Assembly: GCA_964571225.1 (NCBI GenBank)
Contig: CAZNBB010000024.1
Location: 1-40,690 of the forward strand
Reading direction: 5' to 3'
Length of the DNA stretch: 40,690 nt
DNA from: DATFML01 sp964571225
GTDB taxonomy: Bacteria > Pseudomonadota > Gammaproteobacteria > DATFLG01
This document shows, piece by piece, positions 8,512-16,361 of the stretch; the first letter of the stretch is position 1; each line of letters opens with the position of its first letter. Below the pieces are notes generated by a model. That model saw only the letters and a program-made list of their open reading frames with translations, was not told the DNA's origin and made no database searches. The position numbers were made by a program, and so were the translations under genes.

Positions 8512-9133
8512 TGTGGCGGAGCCGGGCCTCACCCGTGGCAGGGAACCGGTCCGTCGCGGGAAACCGTTGCCGACACGGCCGCCGTCGCCGAATGTGGAAA
8601 TACCGCGCGCTGGGCACGGCCTCAATGGGCGGCGTTTTGCGGGGTACTGCCGACGAGCGTCGGGCCGGTGTGGTGCCATCTACGCTGCCCGCGCCCCTTC
8701 GACAAGCGCGCCTGCAGGAGCCGTCCCCTGGTTCAATTGACCCGGCGGCGGGTAAAAAATTCCGTAAGTATTCACGCGGAGCGCACCGATTCCCGACGCC
8801 GCTCCAGGAAAATGGTCCCGCCGGAGAGCCGTATCGGACCCGCTGGAACGGTTCGCTGCGCCGGCGGATATTTCCCGGGCGCCTGCGGTCCATTGTTGCG
8901 CAATCACCATTGGCAATTGCTTGATGGAATCTTCTCCAGAATACAACGTGCCGCTTACACACGGGTCAAATCTCCGTGAAGCACTATTGCGAACTCGCCG
9001 CCGCAATCCGCGCCGGCCGGTCCGCTTTCGGGGGGGCCGCCAGGTGGGTGGGTTCTCGGGGCGGCTTCCGCCCCGGCGCCACTGGCGAGCGCCCTTCGTC
9101 CGCGGGGCACCTTCGCCCGCCGCGGCGCCTGGA

Positions 9134-9142
9134 TGGTATGCT
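9134..9142 (+). promoter_or_regulatory. Candidate extended -10 promoter of the TolC-like gene
   Basis: TGGTATGCT fits the extended -10 pattern TGnTATnnT and lies 93 bp before the chosen ATG. No -35 is visible. Confidence 0.3.
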
Positions 9143-9235
9143 GTCGGGCGTTCCCGGCTTTGGGGTATTGCTGAACTTGACGGCGCATTGCACCCGCTGT
9201 CCAACGGCCGCAAGCGGCTCGTCGGACCACCTGAC

Positions 9236-10561
9236 ATGAGTCTTCGTCGGCGGCCAACGCACGCCTCGGCGCCGTGGCGGCGCTTTGCCTCGGTTCGCCG
9301 ATGGGCGGCAGTGGCAGCCATTGCGGCAGGGCTGAGCGGGTGTGCCGGGTTGCAGGGGCGGGCATCCACGGATACGCCCAGCCTCAACCGACCGCTTGCC
9401 GCCCTTGACGTGGACGCCGCGCGCTTTGCACCCGAGACGCCGCCTAAACCTTGCACCTTCGATCCCGACAAGGGCATGGATGGCACCGAGGTGGCCATTC
9501 TGGCGGTTCTCAACAACCCGCAACTGGGCGCCGAGCGCGCCGATGCCAAGGTGGCGGGCGCCCAACTGTTTGCAGCCGGTGTGCTGCCCCGTCCCTCACT
9601 GGAGCGTCATCCCCGCAGCACCCTGGCCCAGGCGCTGGTCGCCCGGGTGGCAAGTCGCATGGCCGGCGCTGCTGTAACAGCCCCCAAGGTCCACCTGACC
9701 CTGCTGTGGGACGAATGGCAGGTCGCGCAGGCGGCGCGCCTGTTGTACGCGCGGCGGCTGACCGACCAACAGACCCTGAACGTGCTCAAGGGTTTTGCGG
9801 CTCTGTTCAAGGCACAGCAGCAACGCGAGCAGGCGGCCGGCTCCGGCGCGGCCGATACCATGCTTGCCGCGCGCTTGGACGTGGAACGACGCATGGCGGC
9901 CCTGCGCGGCGCCAGTGCGCGGGATCGCCGTACCCTGAACGCGGTACTCGGTCTGGCGCCGGATCTGGATCTGCCCCTGGTGGCCGGTAACGGGTTGTCG
10001 GCGCCGAACAACCCGTCCGTGTCGTCGTTGCTGAAGCGCCTGGGCGACCGCCGCCCCGACCTGGTGGCGCTGGGCATCGGCGCCCGCAGCGGCGGGCGTC
10101 TGTTGCGCGAAACCGTGTTGGCGCGTTTCCCGCCGATACGGGTCGCGTTGCAGAGCGAGGGACCTGCGCCAACGGCCGCCGCCCCGAATGTGGACGTGCA
10201 ATTTCCGTTCTTCGACGACAGCCTCGGGCGCGTCGATCCCAAGCTCGCTACCCGCGCCTATCTGCACCACCAGCGCGTGGCTCGTATCGCCAGCGACAGC
10301 GACCTGGTCCGGAGCCTGGAGGCGCATTATCGGTATGCCCGGCAACGGCTGAACGCCCGCAGCGCGGGCCTGTCGCGCCTGCAGGAGTCGGTGGAGCGCG
10401 CCCGGGCCGCCTATCAGGCAGGTCAGTTGCCGGGCGGCGCCTTCCTTACCCTCGAACAGACACTGTTGACCCACCAGCTTGCCTGGCTCGATGCCCGCTA
10501 TGCCGTGCTCGAGTTGCACATCGCGATGCAGAGCCTGTTGTTCGCCCCCATCGATTCCTGA
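9236..10561 (+). CDS. TolC-family outer-membrane efflux-type lipoprotein
   Basis: With the start at ATG 9236 the protein has 441 residues and opens with a positively charged signal peptide ending in a lipobox, LSGCAG (Cys at about residue 36). The frame extends 315 bp further upstream but that part is Arg/Pro-rich and unlike protein. The body is rich in Ala, Leu, Arg and Gln and largely helical, with the TolC/OEP features VAILAVLNNPQL near the N-terminus, RPDLVALG in the middle and YQAGQLPGGAFLTLEQTLL near the end. Such proteins form trimeric channels through the outer membrane for efflux or secretion. No membrane-fusion or inner-membrane pump gene is adjacent; instead PA2779/PA2778-family genes follow 286 bp downstream. 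A hairpin sits 10 bp past the stop. Confidence 0.75.
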   Translation: MSLRRRPTHASAPWRRFASVRRWAAVAAIAAGLSGCAGLQGRASTDTPSLNRPLAALDVDAARFAPETPPKPCTFDPDKGMDGTEVAILAVLNNPQLGAERADAKVAGAQLFAAGVLPRPSLERHPRSTLAQALVARVASRMAGAAVTAPKVHLTLLWDEWQVAQAARLLYARRLTDQQTLNVLKGFAALFKAQQQREQAAGSGAADTMLAARLDVERRMAALRGASARDRRTLNAVLGLAPDLDLPLVAGNGLSAPNNPSVSSLLKRLGDRRPDLVALGIGARSGGRLLRETVLARFPPIRVALQSEGPAPTAAAPNVDVQFPFFDDSLGRVDPKLATRAYLHHQRVARIASDSDLVRSLEAHYRYARQRLNARSAGLSRLQESVERARAAYQAGQLPGGAFLTLEQTLLTHQLAWLDARYAVLELHIAMQSLLFAPIDS

Positions 10562-10571
10562 CGCCGCTTGC

Positions 10572-10591
10572 CCGCTCCGCCGAGGGAGCGG
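10572..10591 (+). terminator. Terminator-like hairpin after the TolC-like gene
   Basis: Inverted repeat CCGCTCC/GGAGCGG (7 bp, 6-nt loop) starting 10 nt after the stop. No T-run follows, so it may only stabilise the 3' end. Confidence 0.4.
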
Positions 10592-10766
10592 ATGCCGACC
10601 CATGCCGTGCCGGCAGGATGCTTATCCGCGATCTCACTGGGGCTACGACTTTGTGGTCGGAGCGCGACCGGCAGCCGGTGGCGTGTTACCGCTGAACGGG
10701 GACGCCCGGCCGTGACATGAGCCGGCCGCGAAACGTGGCCGAGTTCACGCTTGCATAAAGGCCTGG

Positions 10767-10795
10767 TTGCGGGTCACATGGCCGCTGTGTATCGT
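10767..10795 (+). promoter_or_regulatory. Candidate sigma70 promoter of the PA2779/PA2778 pair
   Basis: TTGCGG, 17-bp spacer, TATCGT. Spacing is ideal but both hexamers are only partial matches (three and four of six). It lies 52 bp before the chosen start of the PA2779-family gene. Confidence 0.35.
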
Positions 10796-10847
10796 TGCTT
10801 GAGCAGAGATGCCAGACGAACAACAACCGAGCATGTGGAGGGATTCC

Positions 10848-11255
10848 ATGGAACCGCTACGTCGTCGAGCAAGAACCTTTACCGCTGTCGTGGTGACCTC
10901 TTTCGCGCTGGTGTCCACCGGTTTGCCGGCGGCGCAGGCAGCCACCATTTCCACTACCGCGATGATGCACCAGAGCGACATCGCCAATCAGCGGGCCAAG
11001 ATCGGCGCTATGCTCAAGCGCCAGGACGTGCGCAAGGAACTGCTGAAACTCGGGGTCAATCCCGCCGATGTGCAGGCACGGGTCAACAGCCTGACCGATC
11101 AGCAGGTACAGACCCTGGCCGACCGCATGAACCAGCTGCCGGCGGGCGGCGACAGTCTGCTGGGCGTACTGGTGTTCATTTTCGTGCTGCTGCTCATCAC
11201 CGATATCCTGGGCTACACCGACGTGTTCCCGTTCGTGAAGAAGACCGTCCGCTAG
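10848..11255 (+). CDS. PA2779 family protein, small exported membrane protein
   Basis: A 135-residue protein when started at ATG 10848, which has a GGAGGG ribosome site; an ATG at 10809 in the same frame lacks one. It has a signal peptide (to about residue 34, after GLPAAQAAT), a helical middle that includes RQDVRKELLKLGVNPADVQA, and a single C-terminal membrane segment (SLLGVLVFIFVLLLITDILG). This is the layout of the PA2779 family, named after a Pseudomonas aeruginosa gene of unknown function that is regularly next to a PA2778-type cysteine peptidase, exactly as here: the next gene starts 2-23 bp after this stop. The helical part likely lies in the periplasm. Its role is not known; association with the peptidase is inferred from pairing. 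Confidence 0.85.
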   Translation: MEPLRRRARTFTAVVVTSFALVSTGLPAAQAATISTTAMMHQSDIANQRAKIGAMLKRQDVRKELLKLGVNPADVQARVNSLTDQQVQTLADRMNQLPAGGDSLLGVLVFIFVLLLITDILGYTDVFPFVKKTVR

Positions 11256-11256
11256 C

Positions 11257-12219
11257 TTGTTGGACCAGGTCTTTGCATTGACGCGCCGGCACTTGCGTGC
11301 CGGCGCGTTGCTGTTGGTTGCCGCCCTGACCGGGTGTGCGGCGCCTGGCCCGCCCAGGCCCGTCGGCCCCCACACCGTCGAGCTTTCCAAGGTGCCGTTC
11401 TTTCCCCAGGACAGCTACCAGTGCGGCCCGGCGTCGTTGGCGGAAGTGTTGAGTTTCACCGGCGTCCCCGTCCATCCCGAGGCCCTCGAGCCGTACCTCT
11501 ATCTGCCCGCGCGCAAGGGAACGCTGCAGGCCGAAATGATCGCCCAGGCGAGGCGCCACGGACGGTTGGTCTATCCCATCGAAGGTTCCATCGCTGCCGT
11601 CACCGCCGAGGTGGCGGCGGGTCATCCGGTGCTGGTCCTGCAGAATCTGGCGTTCTCCTGGTGGCCCATCTGGCATTACTCGGTGGTGGTGGGTTTCGAT
11701 CCGGACGCCCGCACGGTGATCCTGCGCTCTGGCGAGCAGGCCCGTCACCAGGAACCCTACGAGTTGTTCCGGCGCACCTGGACGCGGGCCAAGCGCTGGG
11801 GCATCGTGGTCCTGCCGCCGGGTCAGCTGCCGGCAACGGCGACCGCCCACAACTATCTGCAGGCCGCCGCCGCCCTGGAGCAGGTGGCCGGCGCCCGCAC
11901 CGCGCTGCCGGCCTATCGCGCCGGTGTGACCCATTGGCCGGATTCGGCGCCTCTGTGGATCGCGCTTGCCAACGGGCTGCAGGCCCAGGGGGATCTGGAC
12001 GGTGCCGAGCATGCTCTGCGCGCCGCCCTGGACCATGATCCCTCCAATGCCATCGCCTACAACAACCTCGCCATGGTGCTGGCAGACCGTGGACGCTGGA
12101 GTGAGGCGCTGGCGGCTGTGCACCACGCCATCGCCCTGGGGGGGCCGTTCCTGGAGCAGTTCCGCAACACTCTCACCACCATCCGCTGCCGGCAACGGGG
12201 CGACTGCCCGTCCCGGTGA
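11257..12219 (+). CDS. PA2778 family cysteine peptidase (C39-like) with TPR domain, lipoprotein
   Basis: Up to 320 residues. A signal peptide ends in lipobox LTGCAA (Cys27), so the mature protein is lipid-anchored. Residues 45-190 form a C39-like papain-fold domain: Gln55 and catalytic Cys56 in SYQCGPASLAEVL, and catalytic His140 in WPIWHYSVVVGFD. Residues about 195-310 form TPR repeats (LWIALANGLQAQGDLDGAEH, then NAIAYNNLAMVLADRGRWSE). C39 enzymes usually cleave leader peptides after a double glycine; this stand-alone family has no known substrate. The start is uncertain: TTG at 11257, 11260 or 11278, all just after the PA2779 stop, which implies coupled translation. Convergent with the Kef gene, 64 bp between stops. 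Confidence 0.85.
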   Translation: MLDQVFALTRRHLRAGALLLVAALTGCAAPGPPRPVGPHTVELSKVPFFPQDSYQCGPASLAEVLSFTGVPVHPEALEPYLYLPARKGTLQAEMIAQARRHGRLVYPIEGSIAAVTAEVAAGHPVLVLQNLAFSWWPIWHYSVVVGFDPDARTVILRSGEQARHQEPYELFRRTWTRAKRWGIVVLPPGQLPATATAHNYLQAAAALEQVAGARTALPAYRAGVTHWPDSAPLWIALANGLQAQGDLDGAEHALRAALDHDPSNAIAYNNLAMVLADRGRWSEALAAVHHAIALGGPFLEQFRNTLTTIRCRQRGDCPSR

Positions 12220-12283
12220 AGGACAGCACTCCGAAGGTGCCTCAAATCGACTTGGACCGGGCTGTGCAGAGGCTCCCTGGGGA

Positions 12284-13453
12284 TCAGTCCTTGCGCAGCC
12301 GATCACTGACCGCGATGGGCGTCGGATAGCGCAGCATGATCACGTACGACGATACGATGAAGGTGATCAGGGTCGCCGCCTGAATGGTATAGGAGGTCCG
12401 TTCGTTGACCACGCCGGACTGGCTTGCAAGCACCGCGATCAACAGGGAAAACTCGCTGATCTGTCCCAGCCGTACGCCGATTTCCCAGGACAGCCGCGAC
12501 GCTTCGCCCGAGCCCGTGAGCAGCAGCCGGAACAGCGCCGGCTTGGCCGCCAGCATCAACAGGGCCAGCACGCCGGCGGGCAGAATGACCGAGGGAAGCA
12601 TGGGCAGGGCGAATCCCGCGCCCAGGGAAAAGAAGAACATGATCAGGAAGAAGTCCCGCAGCGGCTTGAGACTTTCGGCGATGAACATGGAGATGGGGTT
12701 GTAGGCGAGCGCCACACCGGCGATGAAAGCCCCGATCTCATAGGACAGGCCCAGCAGGGTGCCGAGCTGGGCCAGGCCCAGGCACCAGCCGATGGCGGCC
12801 AGGAAGATGAACTCCTGAATGGTATCGAAGCGGCGCAGCACCCGAATCAGCACATAGCGTTCGAACAACAGAGCAAACGCCACCAGCCCCGGCACGCTGA
12901 CTGCCAGCAGAAGGATGTGCGACCAGCCTGTTTGCGCCTGGGCCGCCCCTTCCAGCAGCAGCAGGACCACAATGGCGATGATGTCCTGCAGCAGCAGAAT
13001 GCTGATGATGATCTCGCCCACGTGCTGGTGGTGCAGCTCGATGGTGGGCAGCAGCTTCAGCCCGATGATGGTGCTGGAGAACATCACCGCCGCGCCGATC
13101 ACCACGCTTTCCTGCAGCGTGAATCCGAACAGCTGGCCGACCCCGACGCCCAGCGCCATGAAGCCCACGGAACTGGCCAGGGTGACCACGGTGGCCTCGC
13201 GCAGCATGTGCAGCAGCTTCTGGGGATGCAGGTTCAGACCCAGCAGGAACAGCAGGAAGATGATGCCGATGTGGCCGATCTGCTGGATGGTTGCCGGGTG
13301 GTTGATCACCCCGAAACCCCACGGTCCCATCAGACCGCCGAGGATGATGTAGGCCACCAGCAGCGACTGGCGGGCGAACAGGGCCAGAGCGGCCAGCACC
13401 GCTGCTCCGGCGAAGACCGTGACCACGGCGGAGACGATGAGATCGGCCGGCAT
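12284..13453 (-). CDS. Kef-type cation:proton antiporter (CPA2 family)
   Basis: A 389-residue inner-membrane protein with about 12 hydrophobic segments of the Na_H_exchanger fold. Typical stretches are GLMGPWGFGVI, FLLFLLGLNLHP, AAVMFSSTIIGLKLL and LLLQDIIAIVV, the last carrying the acidic residue of the ion site. It ends after the membrane domain; the cytoplasmic TrkA-N domain of KefB/KefC is absent. It should exchange K+ or Na+ for protons. It follows fumC on the same strand with a 52-bp gap and might be co-transcribed. Confidence 0.88.
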   Translation of the reverse strand: MPADLIVSAVVTVFAGAAVLAALALFARQSLLVAYIILGGLMGPWGFGVINHPATIQQIGHIGIIFLLFLLGLNLHPQKLLHMLREATVVTLASSVGFMALGVGVGQLFGFTLQESVVIGAAVMFSSTIIGLKLLPTIELHHQHVGEIIISILLLQDIIAIVVLLLLEGAAQAQTGWSHILLLAVSVPGLVAFALLFERYVLIRVLRRFDTIQEFIFLAAIGWCLGLAQLGTLLGLSYEIGAFIAGVALAYNPISMFIAESLKPLRDFFLIMFFFSLGAGFALPMLPSVILPAGVLALLMLAAKPALFRLLLTGSGEASRLSWEIGVRLGQISEFSLLIAVLASQSGVVNERTSYTIQAATLITFIVSSYVIMLRYPTPIAVSDRLRKD

Positions 13454-13505
13454 GGTGCGGGTCCTCAGCGCGCGCAGCGCCGCCGGGCACCACGGAGGAT
13501 GCCCA

Positions 13506-14891
13506 TCAGTCCTGGGGCCGCGTCAGGGCGGCCGGGTCCAGCAGACGCTGCAGCTCGGCGTCATCGAGGCCGGTGACCTCGGCGGCCACTTCGCGGATGG
13601 GGCGGCCCTCGGCATAGGCGCGCTTGGCTATCGCCGCCGCCTGTTCGTAACCGATCACTTCATTCAGGGCGGTGACCAGGATGGGATTGCGGTCGAGCTG
13701 TTCGGTGAGCCGGCGGCTGTTGACGGTGAAGCCGGCGATGGCCTTGTCGGCCAGAACCCGAGCGCCGTTGCTTAGCAGGTCGATGCTCTGCAGCAGGTTG
13801 TGGGCAATCACCGGCAACATGACGTTGAGCTGGAAGCTGCCGGATTGGCCCGCGAGGGCCACCGTGGCGTCGTTGCCCATCACCTGGGCGCAGGCCATGG
13901 CGACGGCCTCGGGGATGACCGGATTGACCTTGCCGGGCATGATGCTGCTGCCCGGTTGCAGGGCCGGCAGGCTGATCTCGGCCAGCCCCGTGAGCGGGCC
14001 GCTGTTCATCCAGCGCAGGTCGTTGGCGATCTTTGTCAGGGCCACGGCCGTGGAACGCAGGTGACCGCTCAGCTCCACGGCGGCGTCCTGGCTGGAAAGC
14101 GCTTCGAAATAGTTTGCAGCGGCGCTGAACTCCATGCCGGTGCCCTCGCTGACGGCGGCAGCGAAGCGGGTGCCGAATTCCGGATGGGCGTTGATGCCGG
14201 TGCCCACCGCAGTACCGCCCTGGGCCAGGGCGCATAGCCGCGGCAGTGCACCGCGCACGCGCTCGCCCGCGTGCCGTACCTGGGCTGCCCAGCCACCCAA
14301 TTCCTGCCCCAGGGTGATGGGCATGGCGTCCATGAGGTGCGTGCGCCCGGTCTTGACCTGGTCCTCGAGCTCGGCGGCCCGCGCCTCGATGGTTCCGGCC
14401 AGATGGTCCAGCGCCGGCAGCAGGCAGTCGCGTACGCCCAAAGCCGCGCTGATGTGAATGGCGGTTGGAATCACATCGTTGCTGCTCTGGCCGCGGTTGA
14501 CGTGATCGTTGGCATGTACGGCTTTGCCCAGGCGCGTGCCGGCCAGATGGGCGATCACTTCATTGGCGTTCATGTTGGTGCTGGTGCCGGAACCGGTCTG
14601 GAACACATCGATGGGAAACTGCTCGTCGTGGTGGCCGGCCTGCACCTCGCCCGCCGCGGCGATGATGGCATCGGCCATCTCCGGCGGCAGTCGTCCCAGG
14701 TCTGCGTTGACGCGCGCCGCGCAGGTCTTGATCAGACCCAGGGCGGCGATGAACGGGCGCGGCATGCGCAGGCCGCTGATGGGGAAGTTGTCCACCGCCC
14801 GCTGGGTCTGGGCGCCATACAGTGCGTCTGCGGGGACGCGCACCTCGCCCAAGCTGTCACGTTCGGTTCGTTCGTTGTCGTTTGCGGTCAT
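13506..14891 (-). CDS. fumC: Class II fumarate hydratase
   Basis: A 461-residue oxygen-stable, iron-free fumarase converting fumarate and water to L-malate in the citric acid cycle. The frame runs upstream to 15257, but ATG 14891 follows a GGAAGG site and gives the family's normal length. Signature GSSIMPGKVNP (the mobile loop with the catalytic serine) is intact, as are FQTGSGTSTNMNANEV, HVNRGQSSNDVIPTA and KTGRTHLMDAMP. The last distinguishes it from aspartase only weakly, but the overall sequence fits fumarase. A TATGAT element 41 bp upstream may be its promoter. The Kef antiporter follows. Confidence 0.95.
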   Translation of the reverse strand: MTANDNERTERDSLGEVRVPADALYGAQTQRAVDNFPISGLRMPRPFIAALGLIKTCAARVNADLGRLPPEMADAIIAAAGEVQAGHHDEQFPIDVFQTGSGTSTNMNANEVIAHLAGTRLGKAVHANDHVNRGQSSNDVIPTAIHISAALGVRDCLLPALDHLAGTIEARAAELEDQVKTGRTHLMDAMPITLGQELGGWAAQVRHAGERVRGALPRLCALAQGGTAVGTGINAHPEFGTRFAAAVSEGTGMEFSAAANYFEALSSQDAAVELSGHLRSTAVALTKIANDLRWMNSGPLTGLAEISLPALQPGSSIMPGKVNPVIPEAVAMACAQVMGNDATVALAGQSGSFQLNVMLPVIAHNLLQSIDLLSNGARVLADKAIAGFTVNSRRLTEQLDRNPILVTALNEVIGYEQAAAIAKRAYAEGRPIREVAAEVTGLDDAELQRLLDPAALTRPQD

Positions 14892-14931
14892 ACCGCCCTT
14901 CCTTTGGTGGCCTGTCCGGGTCCGGGAGGCA

Positions 14932-14937
14932 ATCATA
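14932..14937 (-). promoter_or_regulatory. Candidate -10 element of fumC
   Basis: Reads TATGAT on the minus strand (five of six), about 40 bp before the fumC ATG. No clear -35. Confidence 0.4.
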
Positions 14938-15221
14938 CCGGCTCGCTGCCGGCCCTTCGCCCCTGCACGAGGGGCACGCAGCCCTTCCGGCGCGCGATAG
15001 ACGCGACCGGTGGCACCCAGGCCCGGTCGCGGAGCGCCGGCCTTGTGACTACCGGCAGCCGCGTCTGTCCGTATTGCCGTCGGTGTCACCGTCGGCAGTG
15101 GGTTTGAATGGTGTGCGGGCGGGTCAAGGATACACGACAGCGGCGCCGGATGTGGACCGCCGGGGCGTGCGTGTCGCAGTGGTGTCGGTTGGGAGTCGGG
15201 AAAGTGCGGCTGTTTGAAAGC

Positions 15222-15260
15222 GGCGTGGCCGTCAACCCTGTCCTTGACGGCGGCCACGCC
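15222..15260 (-). terminator. Two-tier hairpin, probable terminator
   Basis: Arms GGCGTGGCC/GGCCACGCC continue as GTCAA/TTGAC after a 3-nt bulge, with an 8-nt loop. Read on the minus strand it is followed by GCTTTCAAAC, a weak U-tract. It would stop transcripts coming from the small lipoprotein gene. Confidence 0.5.
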
Positions 15261-15327
15261 TGATACGCATCCATGCCTGCAGGCGACTCCGTGCGCCTGC
15301 GTCCTGCCGTACCTCTACGATGTTGCC

Positions 15328-15348
15328 GGACCCCGGGCGCCGGGGTCC
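15328..15348 (-). terminator. Perfect 9-bp hairpin after the small lipoprotein gene
   Basis: GGACCCCGG and CCGGGGTCC around a 3-nt loop, 22 nt past the stop at 15371. No T-run follows on either strand, so it is terminator-like or an RNA-stabilising stem. Confidence 0.45.
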
Positions 15349-15370
15349 GTGGCGCGGGGGTGCCGGGCCG

Positions 15371-15580
15371 TCATTGAGTCGTGCTGTTGCTGCCGGTCGG
15401 CGACTGTTGCTGCTCCGGCGCGCCGGTCTGGGGCGCCGCGGGCGCGTTCTCAGGGCTGGTCTGCTGCTGTGTGCTGCCCGGCGCCGCCGCCGGCGGATTG
15501 TTGTTCTCGGATCCGCCCCGGCCGCAGGCCTGCAACAGCAGCGGCATGGTGAGAGCAAACGCTACCAGAACACGTTTCAT
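15371..15580 (-). CDS. Small low-complexity lipoprotein
   Basis: A 69-residue protein with a perfect AGGAGGT ribosome site before ATG 15580. A signal peptide ends in lipobox LLLQAC (Cys19 approximately). The mature part is about 50 residues of Gln, Pro, Ser, Thr, Asn and Ala with no predicted fold, for example STQQQTSPENAPAAP. I do not recognise a family; such disordered small lipoproteins are common in the outer membrane. It follows the EF-hand gene by 114 bp on the same strand, and both products are exported. Confidence 0.7.
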   Translation of the reverse strand: MKRVLVAFALTMPLLLQACGRGGSENNNPPAAAPGSTQQQTSPENAPAAPQTGAPEQQQSPTGSNSTTQ

Positions 15581-15694
15581 ATGGACCTCCTGTCGGTTTG
15601 CGAACCTGCGCCGAAAACGCGCCGGCGCAGCCCACAGCTCTGAGCTGCCGGCTGCGCCCGTCGCGTGTTCGGGGTGCGCGTTAGGCGTCGGCAA

Positions 15695-16021
15695 TTACTC
15701 GGCGCCGCCCTGGTTCTGCATGTCGCCGTGCTGTTCCATGGTGCCGGGTTGCTGGTGCATGGAAGGGGCCTGCTGCATGCCGTTGTCTTTATGGCTTCCG
15801 GCCGGTGCGGTTTCCAGGGCGGAAAACTCGCTCTTTTCCAGGCTGCCGTCCTTGTTGGTGTCCGCCTGGTTGAACTGCGCCTCCACGGCGGGGTTGGCTG
15901 CCGCTTCCTGTTTGCTGATCTTGCCGTCGTGATTGGTGTCCAGCTTGGAGAAGGCGGTGCCGCCGGCGACCGCGGTGCCGGAGAACAGCGCGACAGCGAG
16001 AATGGTCCATTCCTTGCGCAT
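15695..16021 (-). CDS. Exported EF-hand protein
   Basis: A 108-residue protein started at ATG 16021 after a GGGAGGA site. The signal peptide ends at about residue 19 (GTAVAGG). Two EF-hand loops follow: DTNHDGKISKQE and DTNKDGSLEKSE, both with the DxNxDG calcium ligands and the final Glu. The last 27 residues are rich in Met, His and Gln (for example MHQQPGTMEQHGDM), which could bind a metal, though this is inference. Expected to bind calcium in the periplasm. Related small EF-hand proteins are common in proteobacteria with unknown roles. A possible promoter lies at 16072-16100. Confidence 0.82.
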   Translation of the reverse strand: MRKEWTILAVALFSGTAVAGGTAFSKLDTNHDGKISKQEAAANPAVEAQFNQADTNKDGSLEKSEFSALETAPAGSHKDNGMQQAPSMHQQPGTMEQHGDMQNQGGAE

Positions 16022-16071
16022 TGAAATTCCTCCCATCGGGGTTAAGCGAATCGGCCCGCACGGATATGCGT

Positions 16072-16100
16072 TTTATCGGGCGACATATGGGTGAGAGCAA
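16072..16100 (-). promoter_or_regulatory. Candidate promoter of the EF-hand gene
   Basis: On the minus strand TTGCTC, 17-bp spacer, GATAAA. It lies 51 bp before the ATG. Both hexamers are partial matches but the spacing is ideal. Confidence 0.4.
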
Positions 16101-16324
16101 GCCCTGTGCCATAGGGCCAGAGTGTTTATAAGTTATTGAGTTTTTGGAATGTTATGGCGGCGCCGCGAATTCGGCGCCGATGCAAAGTGTCGTCGTGGGG
16201 CGACGACGGTTGAGGGCTGTGAGGCCCGAAGCCTTTCAGCAGCGGGTTTTCCCGCCGTCACCGTGGGGCGACATCTGCGGTGAGCCGAGGGGCCGGATCG
16301 GCCGGCCGCGGGTCCGCGGCGGAT

Positions 16325-16343
16325 GTCTGCCGTCCCGGCAGAC
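16325..16343 (-). terminator. Hairpin after the molybdenum hydroxylase operon
   Basis: GTCTGCCG/CGGCAGAC, 8 bp with a 3-nt loop, 18 nt past the stop at 16362. No T-run; terminator-like only. Confidence 0.45.
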
Positions 16344-16361
16344 GGCGCCCCGGGCTGTCGG

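Larger units (their letters stand above)
8440..9235. other. Non-coding divergent region between Rieske and TolC-like genes
   Basis: Nearly 800 bp. Open frames cross it on both strands, but all are Arg/Pro-rich and show no family likeness, as expected of GC-rich non-coding DNA. AT-richer pockets near 8750-8775 and 8900-8970 may hold promoters. Putative promoter elements for both flanking genes are listed separately. No RNA gene recognised. Confidence 0.5.
14892..15370. other. Non-coding gap between fumC and a small lipoprotein gene
   Basis: About 480 bp. It holds the fumC -10 candidate and two strong hairpins (15222-15260 and 15328-15348) that lie past the lipoprotein stop. No protein-like frame or RNA gene seen. 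Confidence 0.5.
16022..16361. other. Non-coding gap between EF-hand and molybdenum hydroxylase genes
   Basis: About 340 bp. It includes an AT-rich pocket (16115-16155), the promoter candidate above, a repeated palindrome CGGCGCCG (16158-16165 and 16172-16179), a hairpin GTCGTCG/CGACGAC (16189-16207) and a hairpin at 16325-16343. No gene seen. Confidence 0.5.

Noticed and set aside
8507..8962. 151-codon minus-strand frame in the Rieske/TolC-like gap
   Set aside because: Arg/Pro-rich, no ribosome site and no motif; typical of non-coding GC-rich DNA.
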